The notes beneath the pieces are model-generated. The model made no database searches. It saw nothing but the letters and a program-made list of their open reading frames with translations, and was not told where the DNA came from. Shown one piece after another: positions 44,808-56,954 of a DNA stretch of 64,000 nucleotides. Numbering within the stretch: position 1 is the stretch's first letter; each line of letters opens with the position of its first letter. The stretch covers positions 62,001 to 126,000 of the forward strand of contig JAKSZP010018529.1 of assembly GCA_022478985.1 (NCBI GenBank), read 5' to 3'. Source of the stretch: Massospora cicadina (taxonomy: Eukaryota > Entomophthoromycota > Entomophthoromycetes > Entomophthorales > Entomophthoraceae). A program made the position numbers and the translations under genes.

Positions 44808-47800
44808 TGGGGGAAACCTTCACTCTAGGGATGCTGAATATTGCCAGACTCAAGGCCTCCCCATCCCGGGCTAGGAAACTGAGTTTTTTACAACCCAATT
44901 TACCCGTGGATATCCTGGCCATCCAGGAGTCCCACTGTCCATGAGGTTCTGAGGAAGCCTGGAAAACAATGATCCTACCATCCCTATCCTTTTGGTTGAA
45001 GCACTGTGGGGTGCTAATTTGGAAAAACAATTTTTTAAATTTACATCTTCAGAAACATTCCTAAATGGGCGAGTGCTCGTTGTCACCTTCTCATGGGCCG
45101 ATGTTGCACACACAATCATCAACATTTATGCCCCAAACGGTGCACAAGAGCGTTGGGAATTTTTCTCGTCAGTCAAATCCCTCCTGCTACCCCCCAATTC
45201 TTTCCTTATTGGTGACATGAACTGTTGGCTAAACTCGCCAACGGACCGGTGGCTGCCCTCACCCCACGCCCCACAGGGTCACGTAGAACTACACGTTCTA
45301 AAAGCCACCCTTGGGTTAATGGATGCGCTGCCATGACATGCCCACTGCTCAAAAACATGATGCATCCCCACGTCCACAACGGCCAATTAAGGTCCATGAC
45401 CCGCATCGACCTTATTCTAGCGCCGGCGAAATTCCAGCCCCACATCTCCCACTTCAAAACAACAAAAATGGAATTCTCTGACCACCAACTGGTCTCGATA
45501 ACATACCACTTACCCGTCACAGTTGCAAAGGCCCCACATTGGTGCAAAATCCGCCCCCCAAACTCGCGTCACCAGGATTTTCCACTTGGGTGGAAGAAGC
45601 AACTTTGACATAAAGAGTTTGTAACACCGTTCTGCGCGGACCCCATCTCCACATGGGCAATCTTCAAAGAGGATACCATCCGCCACTCTTGCCATCTCTC
45701 ATCCCGATGCTCACAAGCCACATCGGCGGTTATATCGCGCACGCTGGCGGAATTGGCTCACTTGGAGTCCAACATTCCAGCCTCAGGATATAGCCCTGCA
45801 TGGGGCCAGAAGTGGGCGGAGGCAGCTGCCCACCTCAACGCACTTGAAAGGCAACACAAACAATGGGTTTGTGTCCAATACAGGGCCACACGCATCACTA
45901 AAGGCGACAAGTGCACCGCATACTTCTTCAAAAAAAATTTTGCACCACGCCATAGCGTGGCCTGCACACAGATGTGAAGATCGGATAATTCTATTGTGGA
46001 CACACCGGCCAAAGTGGCAATCAAAATGCAAAGATATTACTCCAAGTTATACCAGCCGAACCAATTCAGCTGGCCGAAATGGCAGAATTTATCAACAGAG
46101 CTCATATCTGCACCATTTTCTGATACCCGGAAATAATGAATTTAATTACTCCGTGCGAATTATGGACTACCATTCGCGGTGTGCCAAACCAAAAATGCCC
46201 AGGCCCAGATGGCATTCCATATAAGTTCTACAAAAAATATTTTAAATATATATCCCCATTGCTGCTAGCCTCACTCAATCAAAGCCTGTTGGAAACGCGC
46301 CTCCTACCAGGAGGACATGAGGCCTTTACGGTCACACTCTTCAAGAAAGGGGATAGGCTAGACTTAGCCAACTGGCGCCCCATTTCTCTAACAAACACAG
46401 ACACCAAAATTTTAATAAAAATCATGGCTAACCATTTAGGGACTATAGCATCTGCCACCATCTCCCCAGAACAATTTGGTTTCATCCCCAGAAGGTCAAT
46501 TTGGGATAACGTGCACTCTGTGGCTAATGTGTGTCAGTCCACAGCCTCTGGGGCACTTGTATTCTTGGACCAACAAAAGGCCTATGATAGAGTAAACTGG
46601 GAATACCTTAGGGCCTGCCTCCAACAATTCCGCCTACCTCCCCGCTTCATTAACTGGGTGATGCTGCTCACGGAATCTGCAACAATGGCAGTGCGCGGCC
46701 CAGGTTTCCTAACGGAAGTAGTCCGTCCTCAAAGGGGCCTGCGACAAGGGGACCCTCTCAGCCCACTCTTATACAACTTCAGCCTTGACCCACTACTGCG
46801 AAATGTGAATGCCCAACTCAGTGGGGTCCATGTGCCAGGCCAAACCTCAGTCAAGATGATGGCATTTGCAGATGATTGCGTGGTGGGGTGTCTAATAACA
46901 AAGATGCACGCGCGCTTGAAGCCCTCATCCAGGAATATTTCTGGGTAAGCAACGCGGCACTGAACGCCTCCAAAACCGAAATCATCCTCCTTGGTTGGTT
47001 TCAGAACTGCTGGGCCCCAGCAAGTAGTCCCCAACCCAGCCCATCTGCTCGCCCACGTCCACGCCTTACTAACTCAAAACACACCGCTCCACTGGTGCTC
47101 CCCTTTTTGCCACGACCTACCATAGGACTGGTACGCCATCTGGGCGTGTGGTTGGAGGCAGGTGGATACGCGTCAGCAGTAATGGAGTGCCATATACTGG
47201 ACAACGTGACGAAGCGAATCGCCTCTCTCAGAGCCCACCCTACTACCCTCACTGGCAGGGTTGTTCTTGCCAACTCTATGCTCCTATCCAAAGTCTGGTT
47301 TGGAGCCCATGCCATCCCCTTCTCCCCAAGCTTCTTCAAATCCCTGTATTCTTTGCTACAAGGATGGCTTTGGTCAGGCCGCCCTCCACCAGTACGGCTA
47401 GAGGTCATGTTTGGCCCTCATCATCATGGTGGCATGGGCCTGCTTGACTTCAAAGCCCATGATGCCAAGATCCTGGGCACCTGGATCGCGGCCGTCACCG
47501 CTCCTACACTCCCATCCCAACACTGGTCCCGTGCAGCCTGCTCCAACTTCTCCCGAGCCTTGGGCCTCAACAATCCATCAAACCCCCACTCCCTGATGAA
47601 ATACCTCGCATCACACACATCAGCCACTGGTCCTCACGGGACCAAAACCCACTACAAACGAATCCTACTCTCCATGCGAAGCGCAGAGTGGAGAATTCAT
47701 ATTAGTGGACATACAACCCAAAGAGGCCGCCCCTCTCCTCAGTTCACACAAGAGGTACAGGGGCTACCCACCCATGATGGCGTGATCCCCATTCGACCCC

Positions 47801-48506
47801 AAGTCCTATCCAGGGTGGACTACCTGGACATGATGGACATCCTTATTCCACTGAGACCCAAAAGACTATCTGGAAATACGCACACCATCCTCTGTTGCAG
47901 CCTCAAGTCCGCTCCCATGTGTGGTGCTGCCTGAGGCGGGTGTATCATACAGCTGAGGCTCTAACGCTTTACACTCATCCTGTGTCGTGTGTGGCCAGTA
48001 TGGAACGCTGTAACACCACCTGGAGAAGTGCCCCACCTCTAAAGTAATATGGCGCGAAGTCCAACGTCTGCTAGGCCAGGATCAAACACATCCCTTCAGT
48101 CTGTCAAGAGATATGTTTGCTTCATCAATGGCCTCCCCCTCCCACCCTCCCTCCGTGCTTTGGTGGTTGCAATCGCCATGTGGACTATCCACATGATTGT
48201 CTTGGATGCCATCGCTGGATCCATCCCCACCCTCCCTGAACTGACCACAGATTCCGGTCTCATTTGGTGGATCACTTTCAAGCGTGGATGTTTGGATATC
48301 TCCCACCGCGTCGCCGACAGCTGGTCTCCTCCTGGTTCCCAGTCTGGTTCATCAAATCAGACCCCTTCCTCCACACGTGCTTAATAGTGGCTACGTCCCC
48401 TACACACGTTCCCTCCCCTTCCCATAAGTGGCGTTCCCGCTGGCAACAAGAGATAGCATCGCTTCTCTGGGGTGCCTCCCCTGGTACTAAGTTTTGTCTC
48501 GTCTGA
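44807..48506 (+). pseudogene. LINE ORF2: endonuclease, reverse transcriptase, zinc finger
   Basis: Endonuclease (44820-45530) has the AP-endonuclease landmarks GMLNIARL, LAIQESHC, INIYAPN, GDMNC, RIDLILA and SDHQLV, but in several frames. RT (46136-46948) is continuous: CPGPDGIPYKFYK, NWRPISLTNTDTKIL, GFIPRRSIWDN, FLDQQKAYDRVNW, RGLRQGDPLSPLLY and the catalytic FADD. One frameshift near 46880 moves to a second long frame (46876-47934), the RT thumb and connection. Near 47970-48030 is a CVVCGQYGTL..HHLEKC zinc finger, broken by a stop. The end is a TGA at 48504-48506. No RNase H domain seen. Confidence 0.88.
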
Positions 48507-48573
48507 GTCATATTTGGAAGTGTCCGTCCCATGGTCGGCCTTCCCCGCAATAAATTTAAAATTTAAAATTTAA

Positions 48574-49330
48574 AGATGGTGGAGGACAGAAGTGAACTCC
48601 AATATGAGTTTCAATTCACTGCCAATTTATGGGTTATGTTCTTAAATTTACATTGACTGTTTAACCATTCCGTTTGACTAAGGGTGTATGGGGTTGTCAG
48701 AACACCATGTATGGCCATCTCCATAAAGCTTTGGGAGGATGTGGGAAGTGAAGTTAGTTCAATTGTTGGTAAGGAGGAACTTAGAACAGCCATAAAGCTA
48801 GATAATACATTCCATTATGAACTTGGCCACTGTAACCGCCCCCAAATCTCATATTTGCCTTGCTTCAAACACCTGGTCAAGTGGTTGATTGCCACCAGAA
48901 TGTACTTTGACCATTTACCACCTGTTGGCAGAGGCCAACGACATCAATGGAAAACATATGCCAAGCAAAGTGTGGCTTCACTAACCAATATGAGGTCTTC
49001 TGGTGAAACAGCTTTTCCACTTGGCACTTGTGGCAGGAGGAGATAGTGTCAAGAAGGTTGAAGTTCATGCTTTCCCAGTAATACCAAGGCTGCAACAATT
49101 CTATTTACTTGCGCATGCCACCATGTCTGATGGCCCTATGTGAAAACATGATAACGTTAGGCCATACCAAGGGTCATAGAAAAGTTCACTGTAAAATTGC
49201 CAATCTGCTTATACAACTTACCAATCCTCTGGAAGGTATTGTCTCACATTTCATTCTACGCCTTTATGGCTTGTGGAAGCTCATTGTAATACTTACCGCT
49301 GTGCATCTTATAGTTCATGATGTCGCTTAG
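48574..49330 (-). pseudogene. Gy6 integrase, N-terminal part and core
   Basis: Minus strand. 48877-49098 contains the zinc domain end CHKCQVEKLFHQ and the core start HMFSIDVVG with the first Asp. 48611-48793 is the later core. It continues at 43290 beyond LINE L2. Confidence 0.7.
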
Positions 49331-51600
49331 ATCTGCCATAACTGCATTTTTGGTAATCTTAACAAGCAGTCTGCATTATGGTATTTGGCTCCCAGTCAGT
49401 TTAAAATCTCAAAATCATAAGCCTGCAGTTTAAGAACCCATCGGGATAATTGCCCCTCAGGTTCTTAAAGGTCCTTTGAGACTAGCATAACGAGGCATGA
49501 TCCATATGACTTTGAATTTTTACGCCATGATAATATACCCTGAATTTCCTATAAGCGTGGATCACTGCTAAGCACTTCTGATCGATCATAATATAATTAA
49601 GTCATGCAATTCATACTTTGACTGCATTATGCTATTGAGTGCTCCCCCCTTCATCACCTTTTTTAACATAATTGTCCCAACAGCGGAAAGGGACAAATCC
49701 ATCTGTACAATATATTCCTTTTTGATGTTCAGGTAGCATAGCACTGGTGCATTGATCAACGCCATCCAAAGTGTGTCAAAGGAGTGTTGAAGGCATTCCT
49801 TACAATCAAACGTGGCATCCTTTATTAACAACTCAAACTGTGGACCTCCAATACAACCTAAGTTGGGTATATGTGGCGGTAGTAGTCAACCATCCCTAAA
49901 ATTACTTGTATATCACACTTACTGTTTGGTGCTGTCATCTTCCTAATAGCCACCAACTTGGCTGGTTGTAGATGCAGCCCTGTCGCATCCACCACAAACT
50001 GAAGGTACTCCAGCTAATTCTTGTAAAAAGTGGCATTTCTGAGGCTTGATTTTAATGTTGGCCTCAGCCAACCGGTGGAATAAATCCTCCAAATGAGTAG
50101 GGTTCTCAGAAAACGTGTGAGAAAATATGTTAATATTGTAAAGCTATACAAGAATGCATGACAGCTTCAAGTTTCCAAGGATAGTTTTCATCGAAAATTG
50201 GAATGAAGATGAGGCATTACACAACCCTTGTGGTATATGGATTGGTTGAAAAAACACACCTTTGGATGAAATAATGGCGCATATCTCCTTTTCCGCTGCA
50301 GGTAACTCATACTTCCCTAGACAGATATCAAATCCATTGTTGAGAAGTAACAACCTCCCCTTAACCAATACAAAGCATTGGTGATCTGCAGCATGGGGTA
50401 GGAGTTTTTTCATAATGCTGTTGAGCTTGCGGTAGTCTATCACTACCCCAGTTGGTATCATCCCTCTTTTTGACAATTAGGATGGGGGAAGCCCAAGGGA
50501 TCTTCAATGGTTTGAGCATTTATTGATACAGCAGCTTTTTGATCTCCTCAGTGATGACTTCTTCCATGTCTCTAGATCAGTGGATTGGCCAAGACCTGAT
50601 AGGGGGATTATCACCCATGTTTAATAAATGTACAATTTCCTGTGCACACCATAAATCACGGTCATCAATGGCAAAAATCTCTTTATATTTGTGAAAAAAG
50701 TGATAGCTGATTTTTTGAATTTCCAATAATCACATTAGCTTTTGCACGGTACCACTGTCATTATAACGAGCTATGATTTGACAGGCAGACTAAATTTATC
50801 CAGAGACCTGAACTCATGAACCTGGAGGAACTCATCAACTGGGATAAAGTGTAAATATGCCACTATTTGGTGACAGCGGATATGCATTTTTCTGTTCTGG
50901 GGATTTGCTACCAAGACCTTGATCTCTCCATGTTTTGGGAGTATAATGCCTTAGGCCATGTGGGGCTCAAGACACGATTGCTGATAGGGCCCAATGACCT
51001 TTCCATAGCCCAGCAGGGAATTCCACCTTTAACTCAAATTTTATTACTTGGTGTCCAGAAGGGATGGACTTAGGGCCACCAGCTCTAAGCGGTAGCCCTT
51101 GAGATTCATATATTTGATGGGAAAGGGCTAGGTCTTGCTTTTTAGTAGTTGGTAGCGAGCCAAAATCACCCCATCACCATATGCAATCTTAATATGACCC
51201 ATGTGCACTGGATCCTTTGTCATTCCACGGGAGGTAAAGTAGATTGGGATCTGCTGTCCCAGATTAAGAAGTTCTCCACCATCATATCAACAACAGCCCC
51301 AAAGTGTCACATTAAAGCAGTTCTAATTAACATGTCATAGTTATTGTTCAGTAGAACTATTGCTGGGGCTAAAATGACGATTGACCCTAACCACAAGGAT
51401 AGCATGCCATACGCTCCTTCAGAGACTGTGATTTCCATTCCCACAGTCCCATACACCATACGATGTTTTATGTCAGGCTTTAGTACCAACTATCCCACCA
51501 ACTTTGTGGACACTATGTTGATTGGGGCGTCTGAATTGATTATAACGTGGAATCAGGCTTTTGCTATGACGATGTCACAGTATTTACTCTCAGGATAAGA
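49331..51600 (-). pseudogene. Gy6 RNase H, RT and protease
   Basis: Minus strand. RNase H at 49586-49831 has YIVQMDLSLSAVGTIML with its Asp kept. RT at 50144-50476 has VVIDYRKLNSIM and IPQGLCNASSSFQ; the catalytic box near 50125-50145 reads LYN where YLDD-type residues are expected. The protease near 51500-51560 reads INSDAPINIVS, so both the catalytic Asp and the Gly of the usual DSGA/DTGA motif are lost. Many stops. Confidence 0.75.
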
Positions 51601-53000
51601 TGCATTAAGATTGTTTAAAACGTGGACATTTAACGGATCTAATTTCCTAAGGAAGCTCATAATACCCTCCCCGACTTTAGGGTATTTTTAACAATAGCGT
51701 CCATAGGGAGGGCAGCGTTTAACCCTTTTAAGAGATGCGCATCAGCGGACAGATCCATTTCATCTGTAGAAAGTTGGTAAACATTTGATAGGTATAAGAA
51801 ATTGGTCGTTCCTTGGGTCCTTCTTCTGCCATGTCCTTTATTTGAACTCATGTCAGTAGATTCAATCCTCCAACCGTCTGCTGATACAGGAATGCGTTGT
51901 CATTTTGAGAACTTCTACTAAATGTATGAGGATAGTTCAGGTCGAACGTTTTGGGTCAGAATAGCAGATTTAAAGAGTCCCATCTCTACTCTGCTCCAAC
52001 TTTTCCATTATTGTAATGATCCTGTGCAGGTAATGGACCTGAAGATTGTGGCAACCTCTTGCCAGGTGCCCAGAGAAACCTCAAGCAAAACTTTATCCCA
52101 ATAGGATCTTCTTCCTTGATTGTTGCAAGATGAGCCACACCAAAAATTGGACTGGTTTTGAGAGGTGTAAATAGCCCTTCCTGATAGTTGAACTGCTGAT
52201 GACAACTCAATTGGGAGCGAGGCATGTAGTAATAATAAAGCTGGGGGATACTTAACAGATGCTGAACAGAAATGGATAAGTCCCCCAAATAAAAAAGTCT
52301 GGAAGTGGAGGCAGTAGGTTTCCACTTTTACAAGGTGGAGGAAGGTAGCAGATAGAAGGCATAAAATTTGAATGCGTTTAAGCAAGGGTACATCATCCTC
52401 TAAGTATGGAGCCATGACATTGTAAAGATTGCAGTATGGTTTCACTTTGGATGCTATTGCTATGCATACATTGGATTTGGTTAAAGTCCCTGCCCCAATT
52501 AACACATGGGCATCCACCATAATTTGATCAGCAAGTGTGCTGAGGGTCATTATGCTGAAACCCAATGGTTAAGAACTCGGCCTTCCACTGTGCCATCTTT
52601 GCAGTTCCTCCAGAGAAACCACATCACATCTTCCTTCACTTCTTGATAAGGTAACGGAGCTGCTTGGAAGATATCAAGTAACTTGATCAGCACTTTCGAC
52701 ATCCAAGGTGAACATTGATAATTTTGCTATATGCCAACCTTAGGCTCCTTCTACCAAAACACAAATCGCTTAAAAAATTTATGGTTGTTCCCATCATGAC
52801 CAAACGGAGGCAGCTTATCAAAACAAACCTCCTGAAGAAGCTCCTCCTTCCATTAGAGCACAGCATCCAAGGCCAGCTTGAGTTCCGCATATTCAATTGG
52901 TGCAGCATGTCAGGAATATTTTTGCCAAAGCAAGCCTGATGCGGCATGATAGCAACTGAGAATTTTTTATTGTTTTTGTGATTGATCAATGGGCCCCCAG
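51601..53000 (-). pseudogene. Gy6 gag
   Basis: The minus-strand region between protease and primer-binding site. Long open pieces (51657-51851, 52008-52565, 52687-53109) have gag-like composition. A CGSSCNNQGRR segment near 52120-52145 may be a worn zinc knuckle. Confidence 0.5.
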
Positions 53001-53013
53001 TAGTGAGCACCAC
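53001..53013 (-). other. Gy6 primer-binding site candidate
   Basis: TAGTGAGCACCAC immediately inside the 5' LTR, identical to the Gy2 site at 27320-27332. Confidence 0.55.
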
Positions 53014-53569
53014 TGTTATAAATTTGGCAGTATCTTGGAGATACACCAAAGGGGTTTTGCCAGGGATAGGACCACTGAGTAATAGGACCAATGATATGAC
53101 AAAAATCATCCTTGAAACAACTTAATAAAAGTTAATAACTATGGAAAAATTTCCCAAAGACATTCTTTTATTTAATTGAATATATACAGTGGATTCTTAT
53201 TGTTGTGCTCACTATAAACCACCAACAAACCTTCATTCAATTATCTCATCTCACTTATATATCAGCGACTTAGGACAATACCATTTTCTCAGTTTAGTAA
53301 TTAAGTTCCGCCTTTTTCCTTCGGTTCTTGAAGAGTCTTCAATCATATAATTCACAATTGCCTAATTTGAGGCGATTTATTAATTATTTATTGTGCATCA
53401 ACATCACCTAAACGCCTCATTGGAAGCAATCCAATAAACATTCGGCATACCCAATATCACCTCATCCTAATGCGCTAAAAAAGTGTAACACATACTCAGG
53501 GTCATAGTTTCTACACATTCCATCATAACAACTTAGGGCTAAGTGTCCAGTCTTATCAGAATTGCGACA
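53014..53569 (-). repeat. Gy6 5' LTR
   Basis: 556 bp partner of 42241-42801, followed by ATCAG. Confidence 0.9.
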
Positions 53570-53900
53570 ATCAGCATTTTAGCTTCTTATGCTGCAGAGA
53601 GGTCGCAGTTATTCTTAAAACTAATCCTAAGGTTAAATCTACTCAGAAGTCTAAACAGGCTTTATCTACTTTGTCTTCTATGAGTCTTATTGCTGAAGAC
53701 GCTTTAGCTAACGATATTGAAATTTTATCTTTAAAAGGTATTCTTTCTGATTAAGCATACCTCAACAACCTTGAAACTCACCCCAGTGATTCCCCCACTC
53801 ACCTCCTATCTTCTCTAGAGTGGTACAGTTTAGGCTTAGTTGGTGATGACAGATACCCCATCTGGAAGTTGCCCTCAGCTATGTCAGGGTAGGCTATATT
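53570..53900 (+). mobile_element. ORF1-only retroelement copy H, 3' coding remnant
   Basis: Plus-strand reading HPSDSPTHLLSSLEWYSL near 53783-53838 parallels HYADAPTPWLSALIWY of copy C, preceded by a helical stretch of similar size (IAEDALANDIEILSLKG). A stop lies near 53892. The element's 3' end and target duplication were not found, so the family assignment is moderate. Confidence 0.45.
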
Positions 53901-54509
53901 CCTTGGCCCATTTGGAAGTTAATGTTTTATGATTTACTAAGCTTTTTACCTTTAGTAAATATACTTTGTTGTATATTCTAGATGGAAGGGTCTCATTTTT
54001 CTCCTTCTTTTTATAATTAATAATTTTATTTATGCAGTGATTGAAATAATAGGGTTTATATTCTGGTTGTTTATGGATGAACTAAACAAGATAACTATGC
54101 GCTAGCACCAATAAAAGCGCTTAAAGAATTAGTGTTGTCTAACCATATAAGATTGATCTTTGCAATGCCCTAATATCCCATAGATCACACCACCGCTTAC
54201 CTGCATCTTTCATGAAATCTGAAAATTGAAAAAATTACATTTCTGCGCCGCTTCATTTTGCAGTAGATTAATTTCCATCAAACTACCATAAGACATTCCA
54301 CCAATATAATCCAAGTCAAAATCCAAATATCACATTCATCATAATCCACACTGCATGCATCTTTTAGTAGACAATTCCCATCAGCCTTCCACTAGAATTT
54401 CGCAATATTATTTAAGTCAAAATAAAATACACATGAATCACTTTTCTACATTGCCTGCTTTTTTGGTAGATTGGTTTATAATCTCATCATCAGACATTTT
54501 AAAAACATC
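53901..54509. other. AT-rich, no recognised gene
   Basis: Probably the 3' untranslated end of copy H followed by spacer. No domain seen. Ends at the target duplication of copy E (54510-54526). Confidence 0.4.
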
Positions 54510-54526
54510 AACTGCCATCTATTTGT

Positions 54527-56454
54527 TTTTTCTTTCCACTTGACATCACTAGTGAGTGATTTTGATTAAAATTAACTGGTAATTTTCCATCGCCACCTAC
54601 ACTGCATCAGTTTACCATTTATGTCTATGTATCTACCATTTGCTGCCCCAGTATGGGGCAGCGGTGCTCCACCTGATAACGTTTTCCGCCCAGCAGGCAA
54701 ACGCATGCAGACTGGCTCATCCAGCCCACCTAATGCATTGGGCCACTTTGTCCCTCCAAGAAACTTATTATTACATTTAGCATGAGTATACCCAGCCTGC
54801 CCCCACCCCTAGCCCTAACCCAATCTATTATCTGCTTTTGCCTATGCATCAATTACCAACGTCTCTTCCTGTATGCCAACAAAGCAATAATTGATCTGGC
54901 AATGGCCACAATTGCACCAGCTTGGTTTATTGACTTCCACCCTTACAAGGGCTAATTTGTATAGGCTTTCCATCTGAAGAAGATGTAGCCACTGCAGCGG
55001 CTACGCCATTAATTTATAAAGAACACACCCATTTCCACCACCTGTACACGCCTCCCCAGTGATACCACAATTTTTGTAACCTTTTCAAACCTTCCTTCAC
55101 ACCTTCCCCCTCAAACACTTTATAAAAAATTGATTAGAGAGCTGTCCAAATATGGCACAGACCTCATCCTCCACTTCCTTGTCCCAAGTGGTGCTGAACG
55201 ATTAGTGGCACCACGGACAATGGCCACCATTACCCCCACCAGACAACCATAGCCCAGCACATCCCACCATGTGCCTATATTCCATATGCACTGGATCACT
55301 TCCTTTGGGCTTGCACCAATAACGGTCACACAGTTTACCCCTCTGTCATGAGTTGGATCACTCAAAAAAGGCACGTCACCATAGTTCAAAAAATGTGGAA
55401 ACCGCCAATCCCACACACGAGGCCACACAAACAGCATTTGAGTGGGGATTTTGGCTTCCCCATCCCTTCCAGCTGAACGTTTGAGAAATCAGCAAAATTT
55501 TGCAACCAAAACCCAAGCCAGCCAAATTTCTCACAATATACCCAATATGGCGCAGGTTTGGACCCAAAATCAAGCCAACCACTTTTCCGCCCCAAAACTT
55601 ACCCAATCACAGCCATATCTCTCCAAATCAATCCTACTCACCCAAAATCCCTGGGACTTATTGGTGAAATAAAATGAATATGGGGAAATTGTCCCACCTC
55701 CAGACTTTCCAATTAATTTAGAACCATATTTTCCTTCAGACTTTGATGCCCCATTCCCACCCAAAAAATATATCTCCAAACCCACTGCTAGCCCGTTCTT
55801 GAGCGACCATCAAGTTGCTGAGGTTTTGATGGCCTCTCTGATAGTCGCCATCTTTGAGCAGCCATGGCACTCTCAGTTACTGAATTTAAAGAAAGGCTAC
55901 ATTTATTTGTATTCCCTGCTGATTTCCCTAATCTTGTGAAAAGTGAAATTGAATGATTACATGAAACTGACACCTCAGCTGTCAAGCATGTGTCTGCACT
56001 GGCAGAATTTTCCCCCACCACACATATCACCAGAGCCGATATTACAAATTTTGACCAGCTTCTTGACGCACACATACAAGATGATAACCATGTTTCTGAA
56101 CTCCTGGAGGCTTTGCTTCAGGCCCAAATTGTTACTAAAGATCTTAACAATTATCTTTTCGCCTTGACCCACACCCTGCGGATGCCCCAACCACCTTGCT
56201 CTCAGCTTTGATCCACCTCTTCAATGGTGAAGATGAAATTAATGATCCACCTGTTCCCCCTCCCCCTCCTCCATGGTGGGAAAAGCGGTTCACTACTACA
56301 ACACCTGGTAGGTTATTTTCCTTTAGTTTTTATTGTCTCACCACACATTTAGGGCTTTTAATTTGTGTTTTTGGTTTATATATTATGTTTTTTATCAGTA
56401 ATGTCAATCCCCTGGTTGGTTTGCCTCATACAAAAATTAAAGTTTAAAATTTAA
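54527..56454 (+). mobile_element. ORF1-only retroelement copy E, complete
   Basis: 1928 bp flanked by AACTGCCATCTATTTGT (54510-54526) and AACTGCCATATATTTGT (56455-56471), 17 bp with one change. The 5' end TTTTCTTTCCACTTGACATC has a hairpin ATCACT-AGTG-AGTGAT. The 3' end has ATCCCCTGG then ATTAAAGTTTAAAATTTAAA, the same kind of tail as LINE L2. Confidence 0.92.
54621..56316 (+). pseudogene. ORF1-like protein of copy E
   Basis: ATG at 54621, then a VWGSGAPP-type N-terminus. The RRM-like block lies near 54860-55210. The knuckle region near 55330-55370 is damaged: a Cys codon became Tyr and one base is missing. The later motif is QNPWDLLVK (55645-55671). A helical C-terminal part (55860-56210) ends in PPPPPPWWEK. 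Many frame breaks. Confidence 0.7.
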
Positions 56455-56471
56455 AACTGCCATATATTTGT

Positions 56472-56940
56472 CTGCCACCACCCTTGCGCCCTAGCCCCAT
56501 TTTATTCCTATTCCTTCCAAGCTATAGTCTTTAGAGTTAATTTTCATTTCAAAAGAATTTTACATTGAATGACCTCTGCCCCTAATCCAAGTAATCCATG
56601 CACAATCAATTTATTATTTCCATTTCTAATCTAATGAACACCATGCCTTCATGGCAGGGTCAAAAACCTATCAGCGGACTAAAAATTGGATTACCCCAGA
56701 AGGTTCAGGCGCCATGGATAAGGCAATAATCCTACTATAATCTAATCTTAAAGTGCATATATTTTGGGGTCACACAAGTGAAACAGGGACAAGAGGTTGT
56801 GATAATGTAGACTAACAAGAAATAAATTACAAGGATTCTATGCTTTCTGATGAAACTAGAAATATCAATATTATGACAGATATTCAAAGTTGAGAGTACT
56901 ATTCAATACTAAATTATGGATGAAGATTATATACTTAATA
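56472..56940. other. Spacer, no gene seen
   Basis: About 470 bp between copies E and D. Nothing recognised. Confidence 0.5.
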
Positions 56941-56954
56941 AAAAATGATTTATT

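Larger units (their letters stand above)
43297..48573 (+). mobile_element. LINE L2: full-length L1-like non-LTR element
   Basis: About 5.3 kb inserted in Gy6 integrase, flanked by AGATGGTGGTGGAC (43277-43290) and AGATGGTGGAGGAC (48574-48587), a 14 bp duplication with one change. The 5' end TTTCTTTCTCG and its hairpin match L1 and L3. It carries ORF1 with a CCHC knuckle and ORF2 with endonuclease, RT and C-terminal zinc finger. The 3' end is TGTCCGTCCCATGGTCGGCC followed by an AATAAATTTAAAATTTAAA-type tail rather than pure poly(A). Confidence 0.93.
42241..53569 (-). mobile_element. Gy6: Ty3/gypsy element holding LINE L2
   Basis: LTRs at 42241-42801 and 53014-53569, both TGTTATAAATTTGGCAG..GAAACA or GCGACA, and an exact 5 bp duplication ATCAG (42236-42240 and 53570-53574). 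Minus-strand order: gag, protease, RT, RNase H, integrase. The integrase is interrupted by LINE L2. Without L2 the element is about 6.0 kb. Confidence 0.92.

Noticed and set aside
47001..47408. Minus-strand 135-codon frame
   Set aside because: Antisense of LINE ORF2, whose sense frame has clear RT connection sequence.
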